From Ornithinibacillus salinisoli (GTDB taxonomy: Bacteria; Bacillota; Bacilli; Bacillales; Amphibacillaceae), in assembly GCF_042682545.1 (NCBI RefSeq), contig NZ_JBHUHQ010000006.1: a DNA stretch of 64,000 nucleotides. One strand, 5' to 3'. This document shows, piece by piece, positions 25,527-34,564 of the stretch (its first letter is position 1; every line of letters begins with the position of its first letter). Under the pieces are notes generated by a model. That model did no database searches. It saw nothing but the letters and a program-made list of their open reading frames with translations, and had not been told where the DNA came from. The position numbers were made by a program, and so were the translations under genes.

Positions 25527-25858
25527 AAGCGCAAGCGCCCTTACAGGCTAAAAACGCCACGTCCTGTGCGTCGTAGCGACGTACGAACTGCGCCAGCGTA
25601 ACGCTGGTGGTTCAATGTTGCCACGCAAAGTGGCGGTTTTAATTGAACAGTCCCCGTAGGAGATAAAGGAAACATGCCCCTTCATAGGGGTATGCCGACG
25701 TTGGGCGCAAAGCCCGATTTTAGTCGGCCTTCCTTTAATCTTACAGTTTAAGGATGTTCGACTATGTCGAACTGTTATCGTACGAAGGTGAGGGAAGTTG
25801 CGCTAGTCGCTGGGCGCTGGACGTGGCTGTTCCTGCCAAGAAGTATCCACAGGCATTA
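25527..25858. repeat. GC-rich, multi-hairpin intergenic element
   Basis: This stretch of about 330 bp is far richer in G and C than the flanks and has no ORF with a ribosome site. It contains many short inverted repeats: GCGCAAGCGC, CAGCGTAACGCTG, GCCACGCAAAGTGGC, GCCCCTTCATAGGGGT and GTTCGACTATGTCGAAC. The opening GCGCAAGCGCC and closing part resemble dispersed intergenic repeats I recall from Bacillaceae genomes. It could be a structured RNA or a miniature mobile element. Confidence 0.55.
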
Positions 25859-25885
25859 AATTTAATAATTTCCTAGACCACGACA

Positions 25886-25921
25886 AAAACCGGGTGGTGA
25901 CAGGCACCCCCGGTTCTCTTT
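25886..25921 (-). terminator. bidirectional terminator after copZ
   Basis: AACCGGG pairs with CCCGGTT around a GGTGACAGGCACC core, with T-rich flanks on both sides. It ends the copper operon from the right. Confidence 0.75.
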
Positions 25922-26125
25922 TTATGCTACGTCGTAGCCTTGGTCTTCTACGGCTTCTTGTAGTTGTTGTAGAGTTACTTTTGATTCATCATGTGTGACT
26001 TGCACTTTTCCTGTACCTAAATCTACTTCTACACTTGAAACTCCTTCAAGTTCATTTAGTGCACCTTCCACTGACATTTTGCAGTGGCCACAAGTCATTC
26101 CTCTTACATCTAAAGTTGTTTGCAT
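25922..26125 (-). CDS. copZ: copper chaperone CopZ
   Basis: This 67-residue heavy-metal-associated protein has the Cu(I)-binding motif GMTCGHC near residue 9 and ends DQGYDVA, as in B. subtilis CopZ. It delivers Cu(I) to the CopA ATPase and to CsoR. It lies 29 bp after copA on the same strand behind an AGGGG-type site and is the last gene of csoR-copA-copZ. Confidence 0.93.
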   Translation of the reverse strand: MQTTLDVRGMTCGHCKMSVEGALNELEGVSSVEVDLGTGKVQVTHDESKVTLQQLQEAVEDQGYDVA

Positions 26126-26154
26126 CCTATATTTCCCCTTTCTTGTTTCCTTTT

Positions 26155-28539
26155 TTATATTTTAACTCGCTTCAATCGAAGGGAGTTAGAAACAACACTT
26201 ACCGAGCTAAATGCCATCGCTGCACCCGCTACCCATGGTGCTAATAATCCGATAGCAGCAATTGGGATTCCTGCACTGTTATAAGCAAATGCCCAGAAAA
26301 GGTTTTGACGAATATTTTTTATGGTAGCTTTACTTAACTTAATTGCTTTTGGAATAAGCAATAACTCTCCGCCAAGTAGTGTTACATCAGCGGCTTCAAT
26401 AGCTACTTCTGTACCAGTTCCAATGGCAATCCCAATATCTGAAATAGCAAGAGCTGGTGCATCATTGATACCATCACCAACCATAGCAACTTTCTTACCT
26501 TGTAATTGGACTTCTTTTACTTTATTTGCTTTTTCTTCTGGCAAAACTTGAGCAATTACGTTGTCGATCCCTACTTGTTTGGCGATTGCTTGGGCTGTTC
26601 GTTTATTATCCCCAGTTAGCATAATAACTTCTAACCCTAACTCTTTTAATTGACCAATTGCTTCTACTGCTGTTTCTTTGATCATATCGGCTACTGCTAC
26701 AATACCGCGGTACTCTTCATTAACAGCGATTAGCATTGCGGTTTTACCATTTGTTTCATACTCCAATAACTCGTTCTCAACATGACTTACATCAATATTA
26801 TTATCATTCATTAATTTTCTAGTACCAACAAGCACTTTTTCACCTGAAATTGTTGCTTGAATACCATGCCCAGGTATTGCAGAAAATTCTTCTGTTTCTA
26901 CTAATCCCACTTCTTTTTCCGTAGCATAGGCAACAATCGCTTCTGCTAGTGGGTGTTCTGATCCTTTTTCCGCACTAGCCAACAGCTTCAATGTCTGATC
27001 ATCACCAGTAAAATTCGTTACTTCCGGTTTTCCCTTTGTAATAGTACCAGTTTTATCTAAAATTACTGCATCCAATTGGTGGGTGCGTTCTAAATGCTCG
27101 CCACCTTTAAACAAGATACCATTTTCAGCAGCTTTCCCTGTCCCAACCATAATGGAAGTCGGAGTAGCTAACCCTAATGCACATGGACACGCAATTACAA
27201 GTACCGCAATAGCAGCAATTAATGCTGGTTCCATATTACCTGGTGTAACAAATACGATCCAAACAATAAACGTAAATATTGCGATACCGACTACAATCGG
27301 TACGAAATATCCTGAAATTACATCTGCTAACCGTTGGATCGGAGCCTTTGATCCTTGAGCATCCTCTACTACTTTAATAATGGAAGCTAATGCCGTATCT
27401 TTCCCAACCTTGGTTGCTTCCATTTCAATCGTTCCATTTTTATTTAAAGTTGAACCAATAACTGTCGATTCAAAATCCTTCTCAATCGGAATAGATTCCC
27501 CAGTAATCATGGATTCGTCTACAGAAGTTCTCCCCTTTAAGACGATACCGTCTACTGGTATCTTTTCTCCTGGTTTTACTACGATGTGATCACCAACAGA
27601 TACATCTTCTACCGGGATCATCATCTCTTCACCATCTTTAATTACTCGTGCTTGTTTCGCTTGTAGATTGAGTAACTTAGAAATAGCTAGTGTAGTTTTA
27701 CTTTTCGCACTTGTTTCCAAATACTTTCCAAATAAGATTAACGTTATGATAATCGCACTTGTTTCGTAATATAGATGTGGCACATGGCTAGGATTACCAA
27801 TCGTTAGTAACCCCTCATATAAACTATAAAAGTAAGCTGCACTAGTTCCTAATGCTACTAGCACATCCATATTTGCACCGCCATTACGCAAGTTTTTATA
27901 GGCACCTACATAAAACTGCCAACCTATAATAAATTGGACTGGTGTTGCTAACGCAAATTGAAACCATGGATTCATGAATATATGCGGTATATAAATTCCA
28001 AATAAATGAACTAGCATCGTAATGAGTAATGGAGCAGTTAATACAGTTGAGACGGCTAGCTTTACTTTCATTTGCTTCAAGTGTTTCTCTTTTTGTGTTT
28101 GTTTCTCTTGTTCTTCTGCCTTCCTTTTGGCATCATAACCTAGCTTTTGAATTTTCCCAATCAAATCCAACTCTTCTATTAATCCGGGATTATACTCAAT
28201 AGATGCACTTTCTGTCGCTAAGTTTACGTTTGCGACTTTAACTCCTTCTTGCTTATTTAGCACTTTCTCAATACGAGTAGAACACGCTGCACACGTCATT
28301 CCCAATACATCAAATTCAACTTTCTCGGTTTGCACACCATAGCCTAGCTTTTGAATTTTAGATGCGATCTCTTCTACTGTAGCTGTACCTGGATCATAAT
28401 CTATACTAGCTTTTTCCGTTGTTAAGTTAACTTGAGCTTCTACACCATCCATTTTATTGAGTATTTTTTCAACTCGATTGGAACAAGCTGCACACGTCAT
28501 TCCTGTTACACCAACGGTAACATGCTTTTTTTCACTCAT
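26155..28539 (-). CDS. copA: Cu(I)-exporting P-type ATPase CopA
   Basis: CopA pumps Cu(I) out of the cytoplasm. The 794-residue protein has two N-terminal metal-binding domains with GMTCAAC at about residues 13 and 81, eight membrane helices and TGES in the actuator domain. The membrane motif CPC (VIACPCALGLAT), DKTGTIT phosphorylation site, GSEHPLAEAI and GDGINDAPAL are all present. ATG at 28539 follows a GGGGGG ribosome site that also matches half a CsoR box. The gene lies between csoR and copZ. Confidence 0.96.
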   Translation of the reverse strand: MSEKKHVTVGVTGMTCAACSNRVEKILNKMDGVEAQVNLTTEKASIDYDPGTATVEEIASKIQKLGYGVQTEKVEFDVLGMTCAACSTRIEKVLNKQEGVKVANVNLATESASIEYNPGLIEELDLIGKIQKLGYDAKRKAEEQEKQTQKEKHLKQMKVKLAVSTVLTAPLLITMLVHLFGIYIPHIFMNPWFQFALATPVQFIIGWQFYVGAYKNLRNGGANMDVLVALGTSAAYFYSLYEGLLTIGNPSHVPHLYYETSAIIITLILFGKYLETSAKSKTTLAISKLLNLQAKQARVIKDGEEMMIPVEDVSVGDHIVVKPGEKIPVDGIVLKGRTSVDESMITGESIPIEKDFESTVIGSTLNKNGTIEMEATKVGKDTALASIIKVVEDAQGSKAPIQRLADVISGYFVPIVVGIAIFTFIVWIVFVTPGNMEPALIAAIAVLVIACPCALGLATPTSIMVGTGKAAENGILFKGGEHLERTHQLDAVILDKTGTITKGKPEVTNFTGDDQTLKLLASAEKGSEHPLAEAIVAYATEKEVGLVETEEFSAIPGHGIQATISGEKVLVGTRKLMNDNNIDVSHVENELLEYETNGKTAMLIAVNEEYRGIVAVADMIKETAVEAIGQLKELGLEVIMLTGDNKRTAQAIAKQVGIDNVIAQVLPEEKANKVKEVQLQGKKVAMVGDGINDAPALAISDIGIAIGTGTEVAIEAADVTLLGGELLLIPKAIKLSKATIKNIRQNLFWAFAYNSAGIPIAAIGLLAPWVAGAAMAFSSVSVVSNSLRLKRVKI

Positions 28540-28543
28540 CTTA

Positions 28544-28557
28544 ATACCCCCCTACTT
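28544..28557 (-). promoter_or_regulatory. second CsoR-like box at csoR-copA junction
   Basis: ATACCCCCCTACT here repeats the core of the CsoR operator at 28887-28905, but overlaps the csoR stop codon and the copA ribosome site. It may be a real second site or only a G-rich ribosome site. Confidence 0.35.
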
Positions 28558-28860
28558 GGAGAATTGCTTCATTACTTCCATTAATTCCTCAATTGTTTCA
28601 TTTCCTTCGCCAGACTTCACAGCATCACTAACGCAATGTTTAATATGACGTTCCGCTACGGAAAAACCTACTTTTTTTAACGCAGCATTGATCGCACTTA
28701 CTTGTACCAAGATATCAACACAATAGCGGTCTTCTTCCACCATTTTTTGAATTCCACGCACTTGCCCTTCAATACGCTTTAGTCGATTAACAACCGCTTG
28801 CTTTTCATCTTTTGTTCGCGGTGTCGTTGGGTGATCATGAAGGAATTTATCCAAATTCAT
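28552..28860 (-). CDS. csoR: copper-sensing repressor CsoR
   Basis: CsoR is an all-helical Cu(I)-sensing repressor that leaves DNA when copper binds. The 102-residue protein keeps the Cys-His-Cys triad (Cys47 in RYCVDIL, His72 and Cys76 in RHIKHCV) with the family spacing of 25 and 4 residues. RLKRIEGQVRGIQKM forms the first long helix. The first gene of the copper operon, it is autoregulated through the operator just upstream. The ATG at 28860 follows AAAGGA. Confidence 0.94.
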   Translation of the reverse strand: MNLDKFLHDHPTTPRTKDEKQAVVNRLKRIEGQVRGIQKMVEEDRYCVDILVQVSAINAALKKVGFSVAERHIKHCVSDAVKSGEGNETIEELMEVMKQFSK

Positions 28861-28886
28861 CACTTCCTTTATTTTTATAATTATAC

Positions 28887-28912
28887 TATACCCCCCTACT
28901 GTATATTTGTCA
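28887..28912 (-). promoter_or_regulatory. CsoR operator within csoR promoter
   Basis: TATACCCCCCTACTGTATA lies between a TTGACA -35 and a TATAGT -10 (17-bp spacing, minus strand). The G-tract flanked by TAT is typical of CsoR sites. Repressor bound here would block the polymerase. Confidence 0.8.
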
Positions 28913-28970
28913 ATTATAAAAACTCAAATAAAATTATACACCGTCATTTGGGGGTTTTACTGTAGATAAA

Positions 28971-29008
28971 AAGTGGGATTCTAACCTATTGTTAGAATCC
29001 CACTTTCT
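28971..29008 (-). terminator. terminator of D,D-carboxypeptidase gene
   Basis: A perfect 15-bp stem, AAGTGGGATTCTAAC and its complement, with a five-base loop is followed by a short T-rich run on either strand. Confidence 0.8.
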
Positions 29009-29040
29009 TATGTTACACCGTACGCCATATTTTATTTGAT

Positions 29041-30231
29041 TCAAAACATCTTTTTATTTTTTAGAAAGTAATATATTCCTCCTGATGCTACTAGTACTAG
29101 TAAGATAAATAAAGAGATCATTTCAGTAAAGTAACTTTCAAATAAAGTCATTCTCTTTTCTTTCGATTTATCTACCTGCTTTTTCATCAACGTTACTTCT
29201 TCTATGTTACGTTGTTTGGATATTTTTTGTAATGTAATGCTTTTAATAACATCTCCATCTTCCTGATTTACAAGCTGCAATGTTCCATCCTCACCTACTT
29301 CCTCGATGACTTTTTCTTCTACTTCATGTGTATAGAAAAGATTCTTCGGCAGCAAATATTCCTCACCTTCAACACGAAACGTTTTACCAGCAGAAACAAA
29401 TGAAGTTTGAAAATGTTCAAATCCATAATCTAATAATTCGATAGTATCTGTATATGCTTCTATATCTAAATTATTTTTCAGGGTAATCACAATTAGGCTT
29501 GTATTTTCTCTTTCCGCTGTCGTTGCTAAAGTGTACCCAGATTGACCTGTATATCCCGTCTTTCCTCCCGTAATTCCTTCATAAGGTATTTCTCTCATTA
29601 ATTTGTGATGTGTAATTAGTGTTGTGTCCCACGATTCGCCTTCCCATTCTAATTTTTCTGTTGCAAATATTTCTCTAAACAACTTATTTTTAAAAGCATA
29701 TTGGGTAATTTTGGCTAAACCCTCGGCTGTTGTTACATGACTCGGTTCAAAAAGACCATGAGGGTTTTTAAAATTCGTGTTATGTACACCAACTTCTTTT
29801 TGCAAATACTCATTTATATCATCTGAGAAGTCTTTCACACTTCCACTCAAGTGTTCTGCAATTGCTACCCCTGCATCATTACCTGAATTAATTAACAATC
29901 CTTGTAAAAGCTTCTTAAGAGTAACTTTTTCTCCTTCTTCTAAATACACACTCGTACCTTCCGTATTCCTTGCATTTTCACTTACCGTTACCACATCATC
30001 CAAGTTACCGTTTTCAATGGCATAGATTGCCGTAGCGATCTTTGTCAAACTGGCCGGATACATTTTCACACTTTTATTTTTCTCATAAATAACATCACCC
30101 GATTTTGCATCGATAACGATTGCTGCTTCGCTAAGAATGTTTGGAGGAGAAATATTTGACATTCCATAAACTTGAAAAGGATATATTCCCATTAATATCA
30201 ACGTTGCTATAAGTGTTATTTGTTTCTTCAC
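29041..30231 (-). CDS. serine D-Ala-D-Ala carboxypeptidase (PBP5/DacF type)
   Basis: This enzyme trims the terminal D-Ala from peptidoglycan stem peptides. The 396-residue protein has a signal peptide (about residues 1-23) and the three penicillin-binding motifs: SLTK (PASLTKIATAI), SGN (NSGNDAGVAIAE) and KTG (GGKTGYTGQSG). A C-terminal membrane helix at about 370-390 anchors it. Length fits the DacF/DacA group. It is a single-gene unit. Confidence 0.88.
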   Translation of the reverse strand: MKKQITLIATLILMGIYPFQVYGMSNISPPNILSEAAIVIDAKSGDVIYEKNKSVKMYPASLTKIATAIYAIENGNLDDVVTVSENARNTEGTSVYLEEGEKVTLKKLLQGLLINSGNDAGVAIAEHLSGSVKDFSDDINEYLQKEVGVHNTNFKNPHGLFEPSHVTTAEGLAKITQYAFKNKLFREIFATEKLEWEGESWDTTLITHHKLMREIPYEGITGGKTGYTGQSGYTLATTAERENTSLIVITLKNNLDIEAYTDTIELLDYGFEHFQTSFVSAGKTFRVEGEEYLLPKNLFYTHEVEEKVIEEVGEDGTLQLVNQEDGDVIKSITLQKISKQRNIEEVTLMKKQVDKSKEKRMTLFESYFTEMISLFILLVLVASGGIYYFLKNKKMF

Positions 30232-30454
30232 GTTATCACCTGCTTTAATAATCGAATTGATAGTTAGATAGTTTTATATACATTGTAAAACTTTTTTGGC
30301 ATGAAAATGTAATGGTTAAAAAAATGATAGAAACACTTAATATTGTTATTATCCTGTAACATAGGTTCAAGTAAATTTAGCAAATATAAGAATAATTACA
30401 TTTACAGAGCACATATAGTTAACTATGTCGGACAAGACAGAAGGGAGAAAACAA

Positions 30455-31027
30455 ATGCAGATAACTCTTCTTTTTATCCTTATTACAGTCAGTTCACTTT
30501 GCATACTTATGATATATAGGGTTTTTAACTATAGGAATAAGTTTACAAATATGCTAGGTATGATCGTCGCCATGTCCATGGGTATGATGATTGGTTTAAC
30601 CATTGGTGTTATTGTTGGGATTTGGATAACAGATAACTTCTTTATTGCCACGGTTATCGGAATAGCTACAGGCTTAGCAGTCGGTTTTATAACAGGTATT
30701 CCAATAAGCACGATCGCAGCGCTAGATGGCATGCTATCAGGACTGATGGGAGGAATGATGGGAGCAATGCTCGGAGCAATGATACAACCTAGTTTTCAGG
30801 ACTCCATTGTTCATCTAATGTTCTTTCTTCTTCTTTCCACAATATTCATTCTCTTTAATGTCATTGATCAAGAAGCGAATAAAAAACCGTCACCTTTTTA
30901 TTCACATCCATTACTAACGATTATCTTGTTTGGTATGATGTTTATTCTGTTAAATCAATTAGGTCCGGTATTCAAAAACGTTGATTTACAAGATCAGTAT
31001 CATCCTGAGCACCACTCAACCGAATGA
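30455..31027 (+). CDS. polytopic membrane protein, Met/Gly-rich
   Basis: The 190-residue product has about six membrane helices. The central ones are rich in Met and Gly (GLMGGMMGAMLGAM), and the C-terminal tail is His-rich (QYHPEHHSTE). I do not recognise the family. Met- and His-rich membrane proteins near copper genes may handle copper, but that is speculation. ATG at 30455 is seven bases after AAGGGAG; the upstream ATG at 30425 has no ribosome site. Confidence 0.65.
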   Translation: MQITLLFILITVSSLCILMIYRVFNYRNKFTNMLGMIVAMSMGMMIGLTIGVIVGIWITDNFFIATVIGIATGLAVGFITGIPISTIAALDGMLSGLMGGMMGAMLGAMIQPSFQDSIVHLMFFLLLSTIFILFNVIDQEANKKPSPFYSHPLLTIILFGMMFILLNQLGPVFKNVDLQDQYHPEHHSTE

Positions 31028-31140
31028 CTCTAGAATAATTCAATTTGAATTGATATAAAGACAGCTTCAACTTCAATCAACAACTACCTTTTCTTTCATA
31101 TAATATAGTGATTTAACCTATACAAATGTGAGGTGTACTT

Positions 31141-31665
31141 ATGGCTGATTTACCGGCAATCGACCATGGACTAATGATTGAACATTTAAATGCTCATGAA
31201 GGTGGAATCCACAAACTAAAGTCCTATCAAGGCATGGTAACAAATAACGATTTGAGGGATATTATTCACTTACAAGAGAATATAATGCGTACACATGTAT
31301 GGATAATGTTAGCTTTTATACATCCAGATTACCATCAAGATATTGAACTTCCACCTCTAAGCACGGATAGCAAGAAGCAATATGTAGAAAAGGAAGGCTC
31401 TGCAGGAACTGATTTGAATAAATGGATAGCATTAGAAGCACACAATACAGCCAAAAACATGTCAAATACTAACTTTCATTCCGCTTTAATGATGAAAGAT
31501 CCCAAAGTAAAGAAAGCACATATACAAATGGCATTGCAACAACTGGAAATAAAAGATAAATATGAAGACTTTTTGAAAGGTATGGGATGGGATTTTGTTT
31601 CCAATATTTCCGTTCAAGAGAGGATTAAAACCTACCTTCATTTTCAACATCTATTAAACCTGTAG
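31141..31665 (+). CDS. CotF-like/ferritin-like helical protein, possible spore coat
   Basis: This 174-residue, mostly helical protein carries LQENIMRTHVWIMLAF and, in the C-terminal half, ALEAHNTAKNMSNTNFHSAL and VKKAHIQMALQQLEIKDKYE. These resemble the CotF/YraF-type coat protein repeats of Bacillus, which have a four-helix-bundle form. Assignment is tentative. ATG at 31141 follows TGAGGTG. No partner genes are nearby. Confidence 0.5.
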   Translation: MADLPAIDHGLMIEHLNAHEGGIHKLKSYQGMVTNNDLRDIIHLQENIMRTHVWIMLAFIHPDYHQDIELPPLSTDSKKQYVEKEGSAGTDLNKWIALEAHNTAKNMSNTNFHSALMMKDPKVKKAHIQMALQQLEIKDKYEDFLKGMGWDFVSNISVQERIKTYLHFQHLLNL

Positions 31666-31680
31666 GCATTAATTTTATAC

Positions 31681-31800
31681 AAAGGCTGGGACAAAAATAT
31701 GTTTTAGTCAAAAAAATCCATCCGAACTATAATTCAAAATTCTTCAATTAGAATTCGAATTAGTTTGGATTTTTCTTTTGGGTTGGTTGTTTTCGTGAAT
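31681..31800 (+). repeat. dispersed intergenic repeat, copy B
   Basis: The sequence opens with AAAGGCTGGGACAAAA, then a long imperfect hairpin (AAAATCCATCC ... GGATTTTTC) around AGAATTCGAATTAG. It matches the complement of 24113-24221 along about 110 bp. It has no ORF and runs directly into the GAGCGAAT array. Confidence 0.6.
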
Positions 31801-31836
31801 TTCATCCAACCTTGAATCTCGTTGAATTGTTGCTTG

Positions 31837-31947
31837 TGAGCGAATATTTCATTTTGTGAGCGAATCGTTGCTGGTTCTGAGCGAATATTTCGATTTATGA
31901 GCGAATTGCTGCTGGTTCTGAGCGAATATTTTATTTTATGAGCGAAT
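31837..31947 (+). repeat. GAGCGAAT array with 20/21-bp period
   Basis: Six exact TGAGCGAAT copies start at 31837, 31857, 31878, 31898, 31919 and 31939, giving spacings of 20, 21, 20, 21 and 20. Alternate spacers repeat (TGCTGGTTC), so the larger unit is about 41 bp. The spacing is close to two helical turns. No gene overlaps. Confidence 0.85.
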
Positions 31948-32067
31948 TGCTACTGGTTATATTAAAGAATACCGCAGTACCGTATTAATGGTATTAATTA
32001 ATACTAAAGCTAATCAATCCACATAAAAAAAACGTTACAACACAAGCTATTTGTTGAGGTGAGTAAT

Positions 32068-32280
32068 GTGAAAAATAAAGATAAAAAAGCGCAATTCGAA
32101 ATGCCCACACAAGCAAATCAAGATGGAGAAATCAGCATGCGTGGTGGATTAAAAGAGAACTACCCGCTGGATTCAATGAATAAAATGACAGGAGATTCTG
32201 TGGCGGAACATAAAAAGTTAGAGGCTGCTAATGAAGTTATTGCCGAAAAAGAGATTGGTCAGACATATAATAACTCCTAA
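32068..32280 (+). CDS. small hydrophilic protein of unknown function
   Basis: This 70-residue, charged and probably unstructured protein ends EIGQTYNNS. GTG at 32068 lies five bases after GAGGTGA; an earlier in-frame GTG overlaps the ribosome site. Small hydrophilic proteins of this sort in spore formers are often spore or stress proteins, but I do not recognise a family. A strong terminator follows. Confidence 0.6.
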   Translation: MKNKDKKAQFEMPTQANQDGEISMRGGLKENYPLDSMNKMTGDSVAEHKKLEAANEVIAEKEIGQTYNNS

Positions 32281-32288
32281 ATATGTAT

Positions 32289-32324
32289 AAAACGCTGATG
32301 AGGTTTTAGTCATCAGCGTTTTAC
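32289..32324 (+). terminator. terminator between small gene and NERD gene
   Basis: A perfect 13-bp stem, AAAACGCTGATGA and its complement, lies between converging genes and can act in both directions. Confidence 0.85.
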
Positions 32325-32338
32325 ACTTGTGTTACTTA

Positions 32339-33484
32339 TTATTCATCTTGTTCTACACCGGTTATTTTTAATTCCATTCTACTTTCATCCTCAGAAAGTT
32401 GGATATACCCCCTAAATGTATAAATTTGTCCCTCTTCAATCTTTGGAACATCTACATTTTTGGCAATCACAGCTTCCATTTGATCCGAGCCATCGGATAG
32501 CGTCATAATTTTTGTTTCACTTTCAGCATCATAATAAAAGCTATTCACAGTAGCAGAAACCTCAACATATTCTTCTGTATGATCTTCTCCGCTTATAATT
32601 CTACTTAACCCCTCCATAGAACCAACATCTATTACTTTATCTTTCTCAAGTAGATTGGCGAAGGAAAACACAATAATCGTCAGGAATACAATTAAGATGG
32701 GAACAATCACTAATAATTTTTTCCGCTTTTTTCGTGGCTGGTGACTATCCGTATCCGCCTGTAACGCTTCTTTCGGTTGTAAAACTTCGTCAACTACACG
32801 ATTTACCTTTTGCAACTGTTCATCTGAATTCCCAATATTACTGTCCTCATCCTTTTTATAAGAGGCTACTATAAGATGATCGATAATCTCGTGAATGTGA
32901 AAATTCTTCAATGCATAACTTTTAAACCTTGTAGCTCCTGCTAGTATATCGTTAAAATCATTACCAATTTCATCAAAGCAGAAATGATACTTGTAGTAGT
33001 TATCTGCATCACCGGGAGCCCATGCACTGATTTGACCCCCAAATTTATGTTCAAATTCTAATTTAGAAAACCCTTTATGGATAACAGCATATCCGGTATA
33101 CCGAAAAGGATCATCTAACCCTAGATCTCTATGATTTGATAACAAATAATTCTTCCATGACACAGCATAAGATTTAACTTGTGCAAATGGATTCTTATTT
33201 CCATATTTCGTTTGAAGAATACCATTTGAAAAGACATTCTCCATATCTGTAATTCGTATGTTCTTCACTTCAATAATACGAAACCCATAAGTTGGCGAGA
33301 TGACTAAAAAGTCCGGTTGCACCTCTCCTATTTTCGGTTGTGCTACCACATATGTATCATCTGGCAACATGCGTTGAAGCTGATTTCCGACCTCAATTTC
33401 TGCTTCAATCTCCTTTTGGTCTTCCAGTCGTTCACACACATTCAAGGAGTTTATTAAATCACTTTTCCCGATAAAAATAGCCAT
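32339..33484 (-). CDS. NERD-domain membrane protein with C-terminal OB-like domain
   Basis: The product, about 381 residues, has an N-terminal NERD (nuclease-related) domain. VQPDFLVISP and FRIIEVKN carry the Asp and Glu-x-Lys of the PD-(D/E)xK fold. A Lys/Arg-rich stretch precedes a membrane helix at about residues 255-275. The C-terminal 100 residues (VEVSATVNSFYYD, IYTFRGYIQLS) look like an OB-fold. NERD proteins are suspected nucleases in DNA processing or defence; the role here is unproven. ATG at 33484 follows AAAGAG. Confidence 0.7.
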   Translation of the reverse strand: MAIFIGKSDLINSLNVCERLEDQKEIEAEIEVGNQLQRMLPDDTYVVAQPKIGEVQPDFLVISPTYGFRIIEVKNIRITDMENVFSNGILQTKYGNKNPFAQVKSYAVSWKNYLLSNHRDLGLDDPFRYTGYAVIHKGFSKLEFEHKFGGQISAWAPGDADNYYKYHFCFDEIGNDFNDILAGATRFKSYALKNFHIHEIIDHLIVASYKKDEDSNIGNSDEQLQKVNRVVDEVLQPKEALQADTDSHQPRKKRKKLLVIVPILIVFLTIIVFSFANLLEKDKVIDVGSMEGLSRIISGEDHTEEYVEVSATVNSFYYDAESETKIMTLSDGSDQMEAVIAKNVDVPKIEEGQIYTFRGYIQLSEDESRMELKITGVEQDE

Positions 33485-33641
33485 TTTATACACTCTTTCG
33501 TTTCATGTTACTAATTATTATATCATTAGAAAAAGATTGTTACGTTGCAACCGTAAAATTACTTCCTTTTATTTTTAATATTTAAAGGAAGTTATATTTT
33601 CTGCTAATATAGAAGTAGATAATCAAGAGGGGCGAATACAA

Positions 33642-34472
33642 TTGAGAAAAAAATCGAACATGCTATTGGGTTCCCTAATAGTAGTGATGAGTATATCTGC
33701 AATCTCATTTATTATTATGTTAAATCAAATTAATACAATCGAGAGACAGAATAATCTATTACAAAATGAATTATACGGAATGAAAACGGACATAAACCAT
33801 ATTTCCCAGCGAATATCTGAACTCAACGAAAGCGAACAATGGATTCTAAACGAAGTATTCAAGCCAATTGAAGCAAACTCTACACCTGAGGAAATCCACC
33901 TATCACTGACAATCTCCTTAAAAGAAGTGGGAGAGGGGAATACGGTACACGTGCTTTATAAAGAGATAGAGAAGTCCGATTGGAAAGAAGCACCAGCAAA
34001 CCATACGGAAGGTCTAAATTACCGTGCTTCCTTACAATTATCTCCACAAAAAGAGTATGTGTACCAAGTGGTTAGTGATGGAGAAATTAGTAGAACGGAT
34101 GAACCTAAAGAAATCCCTTCACATATTTATCGCCCTGCACCTCTTACTATAATTAGTGACGGAATGGGTCGTGAATCGAATGGAGAACTGAATTCTATTC
34201 GAATTGAGCTATCTGAAAATAAGCCACTCTTCTCTTTCTTTCGTACAGAAAAAGTAATAGCTAAAATATATTATGAAGATAAGCCTGGTGAGGAAATCGA
34301 ATTAGACGAAGTTGATTATGGATTCCCTGATGAAAGATATTGGCTACTGGAGTTAAATGAAACCAAAGAAAATATCAACTCAATCTACATTCGAACGGAG
34401 TATGCCAATGGGAGTATTCACGAAGGGGAGCTATATCCAAACGAAAGTTACACTGGCAAACCTCACAATTAA
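33642..34472 (+). CDS. membrane-anchored coiled-coil protein of unknown function
   Basis: The 276-residue protein has an N-terminal membrane anchor at about residues 8-28, a coiled coil at about 30-65 (IERQNNLLQNELYGMKTDIN) and a beta-rich extracytoplasmic domain. TTG at 33642 follows GAGGGGCG. I do not recognise the family. A surface-exposed role is likely from topology. It has its own terminator shared with ileS. Confidence 0.6.
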   Translation: MRKKSNMLLGSLIVVMSISAISFIIMLNQINTIERQNNLLQNELYGMKTDINHISQRISELNESEQWILNEVFKPIEANSTPEEIHLSLTISLKEVGEGNTVHVLYKEIEKSDWKEAPANHTEGLNYRASLQLSPQKEYVYQVVSDGEISRTDEPKEIPSHIYRPAPLTIISDGMGRESNGELNSIRIELSENKPLFSFFRTEKVIAKIYYEDKPGEEIELDEVDYGFPDERYWLLELNETKENINSIYIRTEYANGSIHEGELYPNESYTGKPHN

Positions 34473-34524
34473 AGCAGTGGGATTCTAGAATATTACGGTT
34501 ACACTATATCTGTACATATGAACA

Positions 34525-34562
34525 AAAGACACACAGTAAGAATGGTACTGTGTGTCTTTACC
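34525..34562 (-). terminator. bidirectional terminator before ileS 3' end
   Basis: A perfect 14-bp stem, AAAGACACACAGTA and its complement, lies 5 bp past the ileS stop and between converging genes. Confidence 0.8.
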
Positions 34563-34564
34563 CA

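Noticed and set aside
31837..31947. GAGCGAAT array as a CRISPR or plasmid iteron origin
   Set aside because: The repeat is too short for CRISPR, alternate spacers are not unique, and no replication gene lies nearby.
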